NCBI RefSeq assembly: GCF_004117055.1 | Contig: NZ_CP026363.1 | Location: forward strand, 1,155,001 to 1,219,000 | Source: Brevibacillus agri | GTDB lineage: Bacteria; Bacillota; Bacilli; Brevibacillales; Brevibacillaceae | Reading direction: 5' to 3' | DNA length: 64,000 nt | Shown here: positions 1 through 12,386 of the stretch, one piece after another | Layout: the number at the start of each line of letters is the position of its first letter | Position numbering within the stretch: position 1 is the stretch's first letter | The notes under the pieces: generated by a model | What the model was told of the DNA's origin: nothing | Database searches by the model: none | Seen by the model: only the letters and a program-made list of their open reading frames with translations | Made by a program: the position numbers and the translations under genes

Positions 1-1495
<1,495 letters not shown>

Positions 1496-1550
1496 CACAT
1501 TTCTTAGCAAACATGCGTATTCAGTTTTGAAGGAACAAACCTTCCACATT

Positions 1551-1627
1551 GGAGCTGTGGTGAAGTTGGAGTTCACGCCGGTCTGTCACACCGGAGGTCG
1601 CGGGTTCGAGTCCCGTCAGCTCCGCCA
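1551..1627 (+). tRNA. tRNA-Asp (GTC)
   Basis: Cloverleaf with acceptor GGAGCTG/CAGCTCC, anticodon loop CTGTCAC (anticodon GTC), T-arm GGTTCGAGTCC and genome-encoded CCA. It follows the 23S gene after only about 55 bp, with no 5S gene between. Confidence 0.97.
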
Positions 1628-1669
1628 TTTCTATCTAAGAAAAAGTCAGAAATGGCAATGGAATAGCAT

Positions 1670-1745
<76 letters not shown>

Positions 1746-1750
1746 TGTAC

Positions 1751-1826
1751 GAGCCATTAGCTCAGTTGGTAGAGCATCTGACTTTTAATCAGAGGGTCGA
1801 AGGTTCGAGTCCTTCATGGCTCACCA
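1751..1826 (+). tRNA. tRNA-Lys (TTT)
   Basis: Acceptor GAGCCAT/ATGGCTC, anticodon loop CTTTTAA (TTT), encoded CCA. It starts 5 bp after tRNA-Phe. Confidence 0.97.
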
Positions 1827-1867
1827 GTTTTTACAAACAATTGAACAGGGAAAAGATGATACAATAT

Positions 1868-1943
1868 GCGGACGTAGCTCAATTGGTAGAGCGTCGCCTT
1901 GCCAAGGCGAAGGTCGCGGGTTCGAGACCCGTCGTCCGCTCCA
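1868..1943 (+). tRNA. tRNA-Gly (GCC)
   Basis: Acceptor GCGGACG/CGTCCGC, anticodon loop TTGCCAA (GCC), encoded CCA. Last tRNA of the cluster; a terminator follows. Confidence 0.97.
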
Positions 1944-1955
1944 TTACAGTTCGTA

Positions 1956-1990
1956 AACACCACTTGCTATGCGCCAGTGGTGTTTTCCTG
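1956..1990 (+). terminator. terminator of the rRNA-tRNA operon
   Basis: Perfect 9-bp stem AACACCACT/AGTGGTGTT followed by TTTTCC, 12 bp after tRNA-Gly. Confidence 0.85.
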
Positions 1991-2174
1991 CTTTTACAGA
2001 TTTTCCGAACGAGAAAGCCCGCTACGGTGCGATAGCACCCCCTAAGAAATTGCGTGAAGAGTTTCCACATCTTCGGCATTTGCCGAGTTTGTGGACACGC
2101 TCATACTTCGTTTCTACCGCAAGTGAAACGATAAAGCGATATGTCGAACAACAGAAAACAAGGGGGTGAAAATC

Positions 2175-3251
2175 ATGTCGCAGACCATCACAGTCAAAGT
2201 GAAATTGCTTCCAACAAAAGAACAGGCTTCTATTTTGCGTGAGATGAGTCAAACGTACCTCTCCACTATCAATACTCTCGTTTCCGAAATGGTTGCTGAA
2301 AAGAAAAGCACAAAGAAGTCGAGTAAGGATATTTCTGCTTCTTTGCCAAGTGCCGTTAAAAATCAAGCTATCAAGGACGCGAAAAGTGTGTTTAAGAAAG
2401 CGAAGAAAAGCAAATTCACTACTGTTCCTGTTTTGAAGAAACCTGTCTGCATTTGGAACAATCAAAACTATTCGTTTGATTTCACGCACATTTCCATGCC
2501 GATTATGATTGACGGCAAGGTAACTAAAACACCTATCCGTGCTTTGTTAGTTGATAAAGACAACCGTAACTTTGCTTTGCTAAAACACAAATTAGGTACG
2601 CTTCGAATCACACAGAAAGCAAATAAATGGATTGCCCAAATTTCTGTCACCATACCTACTATGGAAGGAACAGGAGTAAAAGTCATGGGGGTTGATTTGG
2701 GTTTAAAAGTTCCTGCCGTTGCTGTAACAGATGATGAAAAGGTACGTTTCTTTGGGAATGGCAGACAAAATAAGTACATGAAGCGTAAGTTCCGTTCTGA
2801 ACGCAAAGCATTAGGCAAAAAGAAAAAGGTAAATGCGATTCGTAGTTCAAAAGATAAAGAACAACGTTGGATGAAAGACCAAGACCATAAGGTTAGTCGT
2901 GCTATCGTAAATTTTGCAAAAGACAATAAAATTTCTGTCATTCGCTTGGAACAACTGGCGAATATTAGACAGACGGCAAGAACAAGCCGTAAAAACGAAA
3001 AGAATCTGCATACTTGGTCATTTTATCGCCTGTCTCAGTTCATTGAATATAAAGCGAATTTAGTTGGTATTAGAGTTGAGCATGTGAATCCTGCATACAC
3101 AAGTCAGACATGCCCTAAATGCTCTGAGAAGAATAAGGCACAAGACCGTAAGTATAAATGCAAATGTGGATTCGAAAAACATCGTGATTTAGTCGGTGCT
3201 ATGAACATTCGATATGCACCTGTGATTGATGGTAACAGTCAATCAGCCTAA
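2175..3251 (+). CDS. tnpB: RNA-guided endonuclease TnpB
   Basis: About 358 residues, normal TnpB length. The N-terminal half is the basic nucleic-acid-binding part (MSQTITVKVKLLPTKEQ onward). The RuvC-like nuclease follows, with its first Asp in MGVDLGLKVPAV, its Glu in VIRLEQLANI and its last Asp in HRDLVGAMNIRY; a four-Cys zinc ribbon (CPKC...CKCG) sits before the last Asp. All catalytic residues are present, so the protein is probably active. TnpB proteins cut DNA next to a short adjacent motif, guided by an RNA made from the element's right end. The ATG at 2175 is preferred over the in-frame GTG at 2166, which lies inside the ribosome-binding site AGGGGGTG. Confidence 0.93.
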   Translation: MSQTITVKVKLLPTKEQASILREMSQTYLSTINTLVSEMVAEKKSTKKSSKDISASLPSAVKNQAIKDAKSVFKKAKKSKFTTVPVLKKPVCIWNNQNYSFDFTHISMPIMIDGKVTKTPIRALLVDKDNRNFALLKHKLGTLRITQKANKWIAQISVTIPTMEGTGVKVMGVDLGLKVPAVAVTDDEKVRFFGNGRQNKYMKRKFRSERKALGKKKKVNAIRSSKDKEQRWMKDQDHKVSRAIVNFAKDNKISVIRLEQLANIRQTARTSRKNEKNLHTWSFYRLSQFIEYKANLVGIRVEHVNPAYTSQTCPKCSEKNKAQDRKYKCKCGFEKHRDLVGAMNIRYAPVIDGNSQSA

Positions 3252-3406
3252 GATGCTATATGCACTGTCTTAGGAGGGGCAATGAGATGCCCTCATCTTG
3301 AAGGCTGTTCAAAACAGAAATGGACTGCGAACGCTTAGTCATTCAAGAATCCCACCCGTACACCGCAAGGTGGAAGGCTTGCGGCTTTAGCCGTGGGAGT
3401 CTCAAC
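3252..3406 (+). ncRNA. right-end (omega/re) RNA of the tnpB element
   Basis: Directly downstream of tnpB lies a structured stretch with nested complementary blocks (GGGGCAATGAGATGCCC near 3276; CCCACCC...CCGTGGG at about 3351-3398). In this family that region forms the scaffold of the TnpB guide RNA, and the 5' part often overlaps the end of tnpB. The guide would be the flanking chromosomal sequence beginning at about 3407 (TGTAAAATACACAC). RNA ends are inferred, not seen. Confidence 0.6.
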
Positions 3407-3502
3407 TGTAAAATACACACTTTAAAAGACGAGTCAGCTTGTAGGCTGGCACCGCTTCTGGTACGATACTTGAAGTGCTGCTCCTATGATGTTGGAGGTT
3501 TT

Positions 3503-6171
<2,669 letters not shown>

Positions 6172-6251
6172 CGTGCTTGTAACATGAGTGAAATAATTCA
6201 AGGGTAAGATAAAGACAATGAATTGACCCCCTTATCTATATAAACATTGTT

Positions 6252-6285
6252 GCGTGGCTGGCATTTCAGTCGCGCATCTTTTTTT
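6252..6285 (+). terminator. terminator after trxB
   Basis: Imperfect hairpin GCGTGGCTGG/TCAGTCGCGC followed by ATCTTTTTTT. It separates trxB from the rapZ gene group. Confidence 0.65.
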
Positions 6286-6408
6286 GTCCAAAAACAGCTT
6301 GTTCGCGAGCGGAAACGAAAGCTGGGAAAAGTGGGGAAGCGCCCAAAAAGGTGCGAATAGGGGCGCGAGTATGGTATGCTATTGTCAGAATCGTAGGAGG
6401 CGAGTTGC

Positions 6409-7290
6409 GTGACGGAATTGGGAAACGACAAGGCCATTAATCTCCTGATTATTACCGGAATGTCAGGTGCGGGAAAAACAGTTGCTGTACAAAGCTTGGA
6501 GGACCTGGGTTATTTTTGCGTTGACAACCTGCCCCCAGTACTGATTCCCAAATTTGCCGAGTTGGTCAAACAGTCTGGCGGGAGTATTGAGCGTGTCGCT
6601 TTGGTGATCGACTTGCGTGGACGGGAGTTTTTCGAAAGTCTCTCCGTGACGATCGAGAGCCTGGATCAGATGGAGGGATTGTCGTATCACATCCTCTACC
6701 TCGATGCGAACGACCAAACGCTGGTTTCCCGTTACAAGGAAACTCGTCGCAGACATCCGCTTTCACCGAACGGTTCCCCTCTGGAAGGAATTCATGCTGA
6801 GCGCCGTCTGTTGCAGGAAATGAAGGGCTGGGCGCATCAGATTATCGATACGAGTCAAATGAAGCCAGCGCAGCTTCGGGAAAAAATCATCAACCAATAC
6901 GCACAACAAGGATCACCCCTTACGATCAATGTATTGTCGTTTGGCTTTAAATACGGTACGCCGATTGACGCGGACTTGATGTTTGATGTCCGGTTTTTGC
7001 CGAATCCGCATTATGTAGACGAGTTGCGGCCCAAGACCGGATGCGATCCAGAGGTGGCTGATTACGTGATGAAGCACAAGGAAACCAAAGAGTTCATCGA
7101 GAAGCTGACGGACTTTTTGGCGTACACCTTGCCTCATTACCAGCGCGAAGGCAAAAGCCAGCTTGTGATCGGAATCGGCTGTACGGGCGGAAAACACCGC
7201 TCGGTCGCGATTGCAGAGCATCTGGGCCAGACCTTCGGAAAAGATTTTACCATCCGCGTCAGTCATCGAGACATGGAAAAGAACAAGTGA
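6409..7290 (+). CDS. rapZ: RNase adapter / nucleotide-binding protein RapZ (YvcJ)
   Basis: 293 residues, full length. The Walker A motif GMSGAGKT lies at about 17-24, and the C-terminal half carries the family block [18 protein letters not shown]. In Gram-negative bacteria RapZ binds small RNAs and recruits RNase E; the Bacillus homologue YvcJ binds and hydrolyses nucleotides, with links to competence. The start is GTG with AGGAGG 8 bp upstream; a possible -10 TATGCT lies at 6375-6380. First gene of the conserved rapZ-yvcK-whiA-crh group. The Nudix gene yvcI, present here in B. subtilis, is absent. Confidence 0.95.
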   Translation: MTELGNDKAINLLIITGMSGAGKTVAVQSLEDLGYFCVDNLPPVLIPKFAELVKQSGGSIERVALVIDLRGREFFESLSVTIESLDQMEGLSYHILYLDANDQTLVSRYKETRRRHPLSPNGSPLEGIHAERRLLQEMKGWAHQIIDTSQMKPAQLREKIINQYAQQGSPLTINVLSFGFKYGTPIDADLMFDVRFLPNPHYVDELRPKTGCDPEVADYVMKHKETKEFIEKLTDFLAYTLPHYQREGKSQLVIGIGCTGGKHRSVAIAEHLGQTFGKDFTIRVSHRDMEKNK

Positions 7291-7375
7291 GCATAGGATG
7301 GCAGGAAGAAAAACGTTAGGTCATCCGCAAGAGAACGCCACCTGTTTATTTGTATCAGAAATAATGAGGTGACAT

Positions 7376-8386
7376 ATGCCTACTAAGGGAATGGGGAGGC
7401 TGCAGTCAAGGCCATTACGAATTGTCGTCATTGGCGGAGGAACGGGTCTGTCCGTCCTTTTGCGCGGTTTGAAGCATGAGCCGGTGCATATTACAGCGAT
7501 TGTAACCGTAGCAGACGATGGGGGAAGCTCGGGACGTCTGCGCGAGGAAATGGATATGCTGCCGCCCGGAGATATTCGCAATGTGCTGACTGCTTTGGCC
7601 GATACGGAGCCGTTGATGGAAAAAGTCATGCAGTACCGTTTTTCCTCAGGCACGGGATTAGCAGGGCATAATTTGGGAAATCTATTACTTGCCGCAATGA
7701 ACGAAATCACGGGAGATTTTGTCACCGCAGTCAAAACATTGAGCGGAGTTTTGGCGGTGCGTGGAGATGTGCTGCCTGCGTCCACGCAATCCATTCGTCT
7801 GAAAGCCGAAATGACGGATGGCTCAATCGTGATCGGAGAATCCCAAATACCGCTGACAGGCAAGGAAATCAGACGGGTTTTCCTTGATCCGGCAGACGCT
7901 GTGCCGCTGAGCGAGGCGCTTTTGGCCATTGCTGAGGCGGATGCCATTTTGATTGGACCGGGCAGTTTGTACACGAGCATACTGCCCAATTTGCTGGTGC
8001 GCGGTCTGTTTGCTGCGATCAAGCGCTCAACGGCCCCGAAGATTTATATTTGCAACGTAATGACACAGCCAGGAGAGACGGACGGTTTCACCGCCTCGAA
8101 GCATGTGCAGGTCATGTACGATCATGTAAAAGAATCATTTCTGGATACGATCATTGTCAATTCAGCCGAGCTGCCGAACCACGTGTTGGAAAAATACGCG
8201 GAGAAAGGAGCGGCTCCTGTCCCCTGTGACCTGAAAAAGCTGCGTCAGCTCGGCTTGCATATTGTCGCAAAGCCGTTGGTTACATTTGAGGATGGTTACC
8301 TGCGTCACGATGCGCATGCCGTGAGCAAGCAAGTCGTTTCACTCGTCAAGCGCAGACGGAGGGTGCTGAAGATAGAGAAGGAGTAG
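7376..8386 (+). CDS. yvcK: gluconeogenesis factor YvcK (CofD-like)
   Basis: 336 residues. The N-terminal glycine-rich nucleotide-binding loop VIGGGTGLSVLLRGLK and VTVADDGGSSGRLR, and the later GPGSLYTSILPNLLV, identify the CofD/YvcK family. In B. subtilis YvcK (MgfK) binds UDP-sugars and is needed for growth on gluconeogenic carbon sources and for cell-wall synthesis and shape. It lies 85 bp after rapZ and only 9 bp before whiA, as in other Firmicutes. The ATG has GAGGTG a few bases upstream. Confidence 0.95.
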   Translation: MPTKGMGRLQSRPLRIVVIGGGTGLSVLLRGLKHEPVHITAIVTVADDGGSSGRLREEMDMLPPGDIRNVLTALADTEPLMEKVMQYRFSSGTGLAGHNLGNLLLAAMNEITGDFVTAVKTLSGVLAVRGDVLPASTQSIRLKAEMTDGSIVIGESQIPLTGKEIRRVFLDPADAVPLSEALLAIAEADAILIGPGSLYTSILPNLLVRGLFAAIKRSTAPKIYICNVMTQPGETDGFTASKHVQVMYDHVKESFLDTIIVNSAELPNHVLEKYAEKGAAPVPCDLKKLRQLGLHIVAKPLVTFEDGYLRHDAHAVSKQVVSLVKRRRRVLKIEKE

Positions 8387-8395
8387 TGAGGTTCG

Positions 8396-9343
8396 ATGTC
8401 ATTCGCCGCGCATACCAAAAAAGAACTGACCATGATGGAGGGCGCCGACTGCTGTAGCAAGGCCGAATTGTCTGCCTTGATCCGTATGAACGGGAGCTTG
8501 CAGTTCGGAGCAGGACGCCTGGTGCTGGATGTGACGACGGAAAATGCGGCGATTGCCAGAAGGATTTACACCTTGATTAAAAAGCTGTTTCAGACGCACT
8601 GCGAGCTGCTCGTTCGCAAAAAGATGCGGCTGAAAAAGAACAACGTCTACATCGTGCGAATACCTAACCAGGCCAATGAAATTTTGCAAGACCTGGCGAT
8701 CATGGACAGCAGCCTGTCGTTCGTACCCGGGATCGCTCCCGAGATTGTGAAAAAGTCGTGCTGCCGGGCTGCCTACCTGCGCGGTGCTTTTCTGGCAGGC
8801 GGTTCGGTCAACCATCCGGAGGCATCCAGCTATCATCTGGAGATATTCACCTCCTATCAGGATTTTTGCGAAGCATTGACCAAGATCGCCAATCGGTATA
8901 AACTAAATGCCAAGTGCATCGAGCGGAAAAAGGGGTACGTCCTCTACATTAAAGAAGGCGAGAAAATCACGGAGTTTTTGAGCCTGATCGGAGCACACCA
9001 GGCTCTGTTGTATTTTGAGGACGTCCGGATCGTAAAGGACATGCGCAACTCTGTGAACCGTTTGCACAATTGCGAGATTGCCAACATCAACAAAACGGTA
9101 AACGCTGCCACAAGACAAATGGAAAACATTCAGCTCATCGACCAGGAAATCGGGCTGGAGAACTTGCCCAGACGTCTGCGTGAGGTAGCCGAACTTCGTG
9201 TGGCACACCCCGACATCAATTTGAAAGAACTGGGGGAAATGGTCCCAAGCGGAGTTGTCAGCAAATCGGGAATTAATCACCGCTTGCGAAAAATTAACGA
9301 AATCGCTGACAAAATACGTGAAAAACAAAATCTTTCGTTGTAG
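8396..9343 (+). CDS. whiA: DNA-binding protein WhiA
   Basis: 315 residues. The N-terminal part is the degenerate LAGLIDADG-homing-endonuclease-like fold ([17 protein letters not shown]), the C-terminal part the helix-turn-helix ([18 protein letters not shown]...[10 protein letters not shown]). WhiA is a chromosome-associated protein; in Streptomyces it activates sporulation cell division, and in Bacillus it affects chromosome segregation and division. It follows yvcK by 9 bp, so it is probably co-transcribed and perhaps translationally coupled. Confidence 0.96.
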   Translation: MSFAAHTKKELTMMEGADCCSKAELSALIRMNGSLQFGAGRLVLDVTTENAAIARRIYTLIKKLFQTHCELLVRKKMRLKKNNVYIVRIPNQANEILQDLAIMDSSLSFVPGIAPEIVKKSCCRAAYLRGAFLAGGSVNHPEASSYHLEIFTSYQDFCEALTKIANRYKLNAKCIERKKGYVLYIKEGEKITEFLSLIGAHQALLYFEDVRIVKDMRNSVNRLHNCEIANINKTVNAATRQMENIQLIDQEIGLENLPRRLREVAELRVAHPDINLKELGEMVPSGVVSKSGINHRLRKINEIADKIREKQNLSL

Positions 9344-9393
9344 ATGCATGATATACTAAAGGATAATAGTCTACAAGGTTAGGAGGTCCATTC

Positions 9394-9651
9394 ATGGTTC
9401 AACAGCAGGTTGTGGTTCAGTTGAAGACCGGTTTGCAGGCTCGTCCGGCTGCCTTTTTCGTACAAGAGGCCAACCGTTTTGTATCGGAAGTATTCGTAGA
9501 AAAAGGCAACAAAAAGGTCAACGCGAAAAGCATCATGGGTATCATGAGCCTCGCCATCAGCTCGGGAACGGAGATTACCATCTTGGCAGAAGGGCCGGAT
9601 GCCTCCCAGGCAGTTTTGAGCCTTTCCAATCTGGTAAGCAAAGAAGAGTAG
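9394..9651 (+). CDS. crh: catabolite repression HPr-like protein Crh
   Basis: 85 residues of the HPr fold. The residue aligned to the phosphotransferase His15 of HPr is Gln15 (KTGLQARPAA), so it cannot pass phosphate to sugars; the regulatory Ser46 is kept (NAKSIMG). This is the defining pattern of Crh, which after phosphorylation on Ser46 by HPr kinase acts as a co-repressor of CcpA, and which interacts with methylglyoxal synthase in B. subtilis. AGGAGG precedes the ATG; a strong terminator follows. Its place after whiA is conserved. Confidence 0.95.
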   Translation: MVQQQVVVQLKTGLQARPAAFFVQEANRFVSEVFVEKGNKKVNAKSIMGIMSLAISSGTEITILAEGPDASQAVLSLSNLVSKEE

Positions 9652-9665
9652 AAAACGATGGACGA

Positions 9666-9700
9666 AAGACACTGTCCCTTAATCGGGGGTGTCTTTTTTT
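9666..9700 (+). terminator. terminator after crh
   Basis: Stem AAGACAC/GTGTCTT with further pairing inside, followed by TTTTTT. It ends the rapZ-crh group. Confidence 0.85.
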
Positions 9701-9773
9701 GCGTCCATGCATCATTTTGCGTGGCGCAGGGTATTGCTAAACAATGTAGAGCGCAATAAAGGAGGAATGACTC

Positions 9774-9968
9774 ATGAGCAATCGTGACACGTGTCGGGAT
9801 AGCTGCAACGAAGGTCGGGATGCATACGACATGGACATCGACCGGATGATAAATGAAGGACTTGGCGGCGGAATCGTTTCCGATCAGAACGGCTTGATCG
9901 AGGAAACGAGCGTGGATACGATGACAGGGGCAAGCTCCGCGCAGCAAGCCTTAGACGACGAGCGATAA
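9774..9968 (+). CDS. small acidic protein of unknown function
   Basis: 64 residues, hydrophilic and strongly acidic, with two Cys near the N-terminus (DTCRDSC). No family is recognised. The ATG has a perfect AAAGGAGG ribosome-binding site 8 bp upstream, so translation is likely. It lies 13 bp before the spore-protein gene sspH and may share its transcript, which hints at a late-sporulation role; that is inference only. Confidence 0.7.
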   Translation: MSNRDTCRDSCNEGRDAYDMDIDRMINEGLGGGIVSDQNGLIEETSVDTMTGASSAQQALDDER

Positions 9969-9981
9969 GAGGGAAGAACCT

Positions 9982-10161
9982 ATGGATCTGACAAGAGCGC
10001 AGGCTATTCTTTATTCTCCTGAAAAAATCAAGGTAGAATACCAAGGCGAGTCGGTGTGGATCGATGCAGTCGACGAGAAGACGTCTACCGCGCGCATTCA
10101 TCAGGAAAGAAACCCCGGCAACAGCTTGACTGTGTACGTCAGTCAGTTGGAAGAAGTCTAA
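9982..10161 (+). CDS. sspH: small acid-soluble spore protein, H type
   Basis: 59 residues, too short for many gene finders. The sequence starts MDLTRAQAILYSPEKIKVEY and contains VWIDAVDEKTSTARI, the pattern of the SspH family (the B. subtilis protein has RAKEIVESPDMKKVTYNG and VNEETGTARI at matching places). These minor proteins are made in the forespore and packed in the spore core. GAGGGAAG precedes the ATG. It supports a spore-forming host. Confidence 0.85.
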   Translation: MDLTRAQAILYSPEKIKVEYQGESVWIDAVDEKTSTARIHQERNPGNSLTVYVSQLEEV

Positions 10162-10299
10162 GTCTACCCTCGCAAACGAAACAAAAGCGTAGCTGGCAAG
10201 CCGAGCGCGGGACGTCCTGGCGTTTTCACGGCTGCTTTGTCAGCGAATGATAAGGGCGTGCCGACAGGGGACCACCGAGGCACATACAGCGCCCTATAA

Positions 10300-10342
10300 A
10301 AAAACACTCGTGCCAACAATTCGATGGGCACGAGTGTTTTTT
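10300..10342 (-). terminator. terminator of clpP (works in both directions)
   Basis: Long stem AAAACACTCGTGCC/GGGCACGAGTGTTTT with A/T runs on both sides. It lies 11 bp after the clpP stop on the minus strand and could also stop transcription from sspH. Confidence 0.9.
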
Positions 10343-10352
10343 GACGCAGACG

Positions 10353-10955
10353 TTACTTTTTCGAAGAAGGCTCGGAAGTAATGACTTTGTCGATCAATCC
10401 GTACTCTACTGCTTCTTGGGCAGAGAGGAAGTTGTCGCGATCCGTATCCTTCTGGATGCGCTCCAGCGGCTGTCCTGTACGCTCAGCCAGGATGGTGTTC
10501 AGGTGGTCGCGCATTTTCAAAATGCGTTTCGCCGCGATTTCGATATCGCTTGCCTGACCTTGTGCACCGCCCAATGGCTGGTGAATCATCACTTCGCTGT
10601 TTGGCAGCGCATAGCGTTTGCCTTTTGTTCCGGCAGCGAGCAGGAAAGCGCCCATCGAAGCGGCCATTCCGATACAAATGGTGGAGACGTCTGGCTTGAT
10701 GAAGTGCATCGTATCGTAAATCGCCATTCCGGCAGTGATGGAACCGCCAGGACTGTTTATGTACAGATGAATGTCTTTCTCCGGATCTTCCGCCTGAAGG
10801 AACAACAGTTGGGCCACCACAATGTTGGCTACCGTGTCATTGATGGGGGTTCCCAGAAAGATGATGCGGTCTTTGAGCAGGCGCGAATAAATATCGTAAG
10901 CACGTTCACCGCGGTTGGTCTGTTCAATGACAGTTGGAATCAAATTCATGTGCAT
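10353..10955 (-). CDS. clpP: ATP-dependent Clp protease proteolytic subunit
   Basis: About 200 residues. Serine peptidase of the tetradecameric Clp protease, which degrades misfolded and regulatory proteins fed by ClpC, ClpX or ClpE. The catalytic Ser is in AASMGAFL, the His in [10 protein letters not shown], and the Asp follows. Two start codons are close together; the upstream ATG (MHMNLIP) has GGAGG at 8 bp spacing, while the downstream one at 10949 matches the usual start of the family. The promoter overlaps a CtsR operator, so class III heat-shock control is expected. Confidence 0.96.
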   Translation of the reverse strand: MHMNLIPTVIEQTNRGERAYDIYSRLLKDRIIFLGTPINDTVANIVVAQLLFLQAEDPEKDIHLYINSPGGSITAGMAIYDTMHFIKPDVSTICIGMAASMGAFLLAAGTKGKRYALPNSEVMIHQPLGGAQGQASDIEIAAKRILKMRDHLNTILAERTGQPLERIQKDTDRDNFLSAQEAVEYGLIDKVITSEPSSKK

Positions 10956-10983
10956 CTCGTCTTCCTCCTCTCTTTGTAAGATT

Positions 10984-11013
10984 ATCATACACAAAAGGTC
11001 AATGAAGGTCAAA
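10984..11013 (-). promoter_or_regulatory. clpP promoter with CtsR operator
   Basis: Read on the minus strand, -35 TTGACC (11012-11007), a 17-bp spacer and -10 TATGAT (10989-10984) stand before clpP. Read on the plus strand, 10997-11013 is GGTCAATGAAGGTCAAA, the tandem heptad of CtsR (consensus RGTCAAANNNRGTCAAA) with one mismatch. The operator covers the -35 box, which fits repression that is relieved by heat or protein stress. Confidence 0.85.
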
Positions 11014-11086
11014 CACATAAGTGCACGCCCTCACTACCATGTTTGCCATTTTGCCTCTCCCTAAACCTATGGCAAAAGGAAAGCAT

Positions 11087-11308
11087 TCATTCTTCTTCCG
11101 CGTCGTCTGCTTCCGTCAGGTCGACAGCCAGCTTGAGCGTCGCCTTCATCTTTTTCCCCTTGATGATCGTATATTCCTCCACCTGCTTGGCCGAAAGCTG
11201 ATTGATGGCCTCTGCCAGCTCCTGCTGATTTTTGTACGGCTGGATGGTCAGCAAACATTCTTCATCGCTGGCTTCCTGGTAAATCAGAAAAAAACGATCG
11301 CTCGCCAT
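11087..11308 (-). CDS. small protein of unknown function
   Basis: 73 residues starting MASDRFFLIYQEASDEECLL, with a mixed alpha/beta look and a very acidic tail (EADDAEEE). No family is recognised. A clear GGAGGAAG ribosome-binding site precedes the ATG. It lies upstream of clpP in the same direction but clpP has its own promoter. Two DnaA-box-like sites lie in its upstream region (11334-11366). Confidence 0.7.
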   Translation of the reverse strand: MASDRFFLIYQEASDEECLLTIQPYKNQQELAEAINQLSAKQVEEYTIIKGKKMKATLKLAVDLTEADDAEEE

Positions 11309-11528
11309 GAAAGCTTCCTCCGTTCAAGCAAAGTTATCCACAGTTTTATCAACAGGTTGTGCACAAAAACATTTGTTCGCGGGATAGCACGCCTGATTTC
11401 CATAGTTTTGGCATATTTGGCGTCTCGTTAACATAGGAAAAGTATGGAATGAAAAAGAGGAAAAAGCAGATATGTGTCGAAAATGATAAAATTGGAATTC
11501 ATTTCATAAAAATCGAGGGGTGTTTAGT

Positions 11529-11993
11529 ATGCTTCGCAAGTTTTCCACATTGATGCTTACAGCCGCTTTGCTGACAGGAAGTGTTGCAGCGACTGCTGCT
11601 TTTGCCCAACAGGCACCTGCACAGCAACAACTGAAAATCAAAGTTGAGCTGAATGGCAAAGAGCTGCCGTTTCCTCAAGACATCGTAACTGAAAACGGAG
11701 TGGCTTATGTAAACGCAAGTACGTTGGCATTGGCACTCGGAGGCGCAGCAGCATGGGATACCATGACCAAATCGCTTCTGGTTTCCAAAGATAACAAGTA
11801 CGGCCTGCGCATGTATGAAAACAGCACGTTTGCTTACAAAAACGGCAAGGAAATCCGCGTGCCGAACCCGCCGCGTGCAACTACCGGAGCTGTGCTGGTA
11901 CCATTGGTGTACATCGCACAAGAGCTGGGTGCCAAAGTGACTTACGATGCGAAAACACTCACCTACAAGCTGACAACCGAGATCAATTCGTAA
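11529..11993 (+). CDS. secreted stalk-domain protein (copper amine oxidase N-terminal-like)
   Basis: 154 residues. The N-terminus is a typical signal peptide (MLRKFSTLMLTAALLTGS...AFA/QQ). The mature part (VELNGKELPF...VNASTLALALGGAAAWD...VLVPLVYIAQELGAKVTYD) fits the stalk domain often annotated as copper amine oxidase N-terminal, which is common in Brevibacillus and Paenibacillus surface proteins. No enzyme domain is attached. The ATG at 11529 is preferred over GTG 11520, which overlaps the GAGGGG ribosome-binding site. Confidence 0.8.
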   Translation: MLRKFSTLMLTAALLTGSVAATAAFAQQAPAQQQLKIKVELNGKELPFPQDIVTENGVAYVNASTLALALGGAAAWDTMTKSLLVSKDNKYGLRMYENSTFAYKNGKEIRVPNPPRATTGAVLVPLVYIAQELGAKVTYDAKTLTYKLTTEINS

Positions 11994-12013
11994 CCTTTTG
12001 GATGATTCCTCCG

Positions 12014-12043
12014 TTGTGATTGCCTTCGCGCTTCTCGTATAAT
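12014..12043 (+). promoter_or_regulatory. sigma-A-type promoter for the 33-residue gene
   Basis: TTGTGA, 18-bp spacer, perfect TATAAT, 40 bp before the small gene at 12083. Confidence 0.6.
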
Positions 12044-12082
12044 AGAGAAAAAGCAGGCGCAATCGAGAGGGGACTTACACTC

Positions 12083-12184
12083 ATGCAAGGAACCACGTTT
12101 GCCAGTGTAGCGATGCTGGTTGGCTTTGTAGTATTGGCCATATACGTTACGTGCAAAGCGTATTCCCAAAAATACAAAGAGTAA
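12083..12184 (+). CDS. single-pass membrane microprotein with KAYS motif
   Basis: 33 residues: a hydrophobic helix (VAMLVGFVVLAIYVT) then CKAYSQKYKE. The same arrangement, one helix followed by KAYS and a charged tail, occurs in the YtzI-like gene at 16106, so the two look like paralogues. A good promoter, GAGAGGGG ribosome-binding site and terminator frame the gene. Function unknown. Confidence 0.7.
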   Translation: MQGTTFASVAMLVGFVVLAIYVTCKAYSQKYKE

Positions 12185-12198
12185 TAATATTTTTCCAT

Positions 12199-12236
12199 AA
12201 AAACGACCACTCTTGCGGGATGTGGTTGTTTTTATT
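12199..12236 (+). terminator. terminator after the microprotein gene
   Basis: Stem AAACGACCAC/GTGGTTGTTT followed by TTTATTT. Confidence 0.85.
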
Positions 12237-12308
12237 TAATTTTCTGAAAATATACTGCACGGAAATATAAACCAAGGTAATAAAACAGGAGAAATATTAT
12301 CATTTCTA

Positions 12309-12336
12309 TTGCAAATTTTCTAAAATATCCTACAAT
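12309..12336 (+). promoter_or_regulatory. promoter of the amino-acid binding protein gene
   Basis: TTGCAA, 16-bp spacer, TACAAT, about 50 bp upstream of the start at 12387, in a very AT-rich leader. Confidence 0.55.
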
Positions 12337-12386
12337 GAAAGAGTGCATCATAGTTTGTTCGTAAATAAAGAGGGGGATGTTTTGCT

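Larger units (their letters stand above)
1998..3406 (+). mobile_element. IS200/IS605-type element with tnpB only
   Basis: A transposable unit inserted between the tRNA terminator and the TPR gene. The right end carries the hallmark structured region of these elements, ending near 3406 in CCGTGGGAGTCTCAAC. The left end is inferred: a TTAC tetranucleotide at 1994-1997, the target of several IS605-group elements, directly precedes it, and a hairpin-prone stretch follows at 2018-2042. No tnpA gene is present, so the copy could move only with a transposase supplied elsewhere. There is no target-site duplication, as expected for this family. The left boundary is uncertain. Confidence 0.7.

Noticed and set aside
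3320-3502. Upstream extension of the TPR protein by 61 residues
   Set aside because: It would translate the structured right end of the tnpB element, and the ATG at 3503 has a proper ribosome-binding site.
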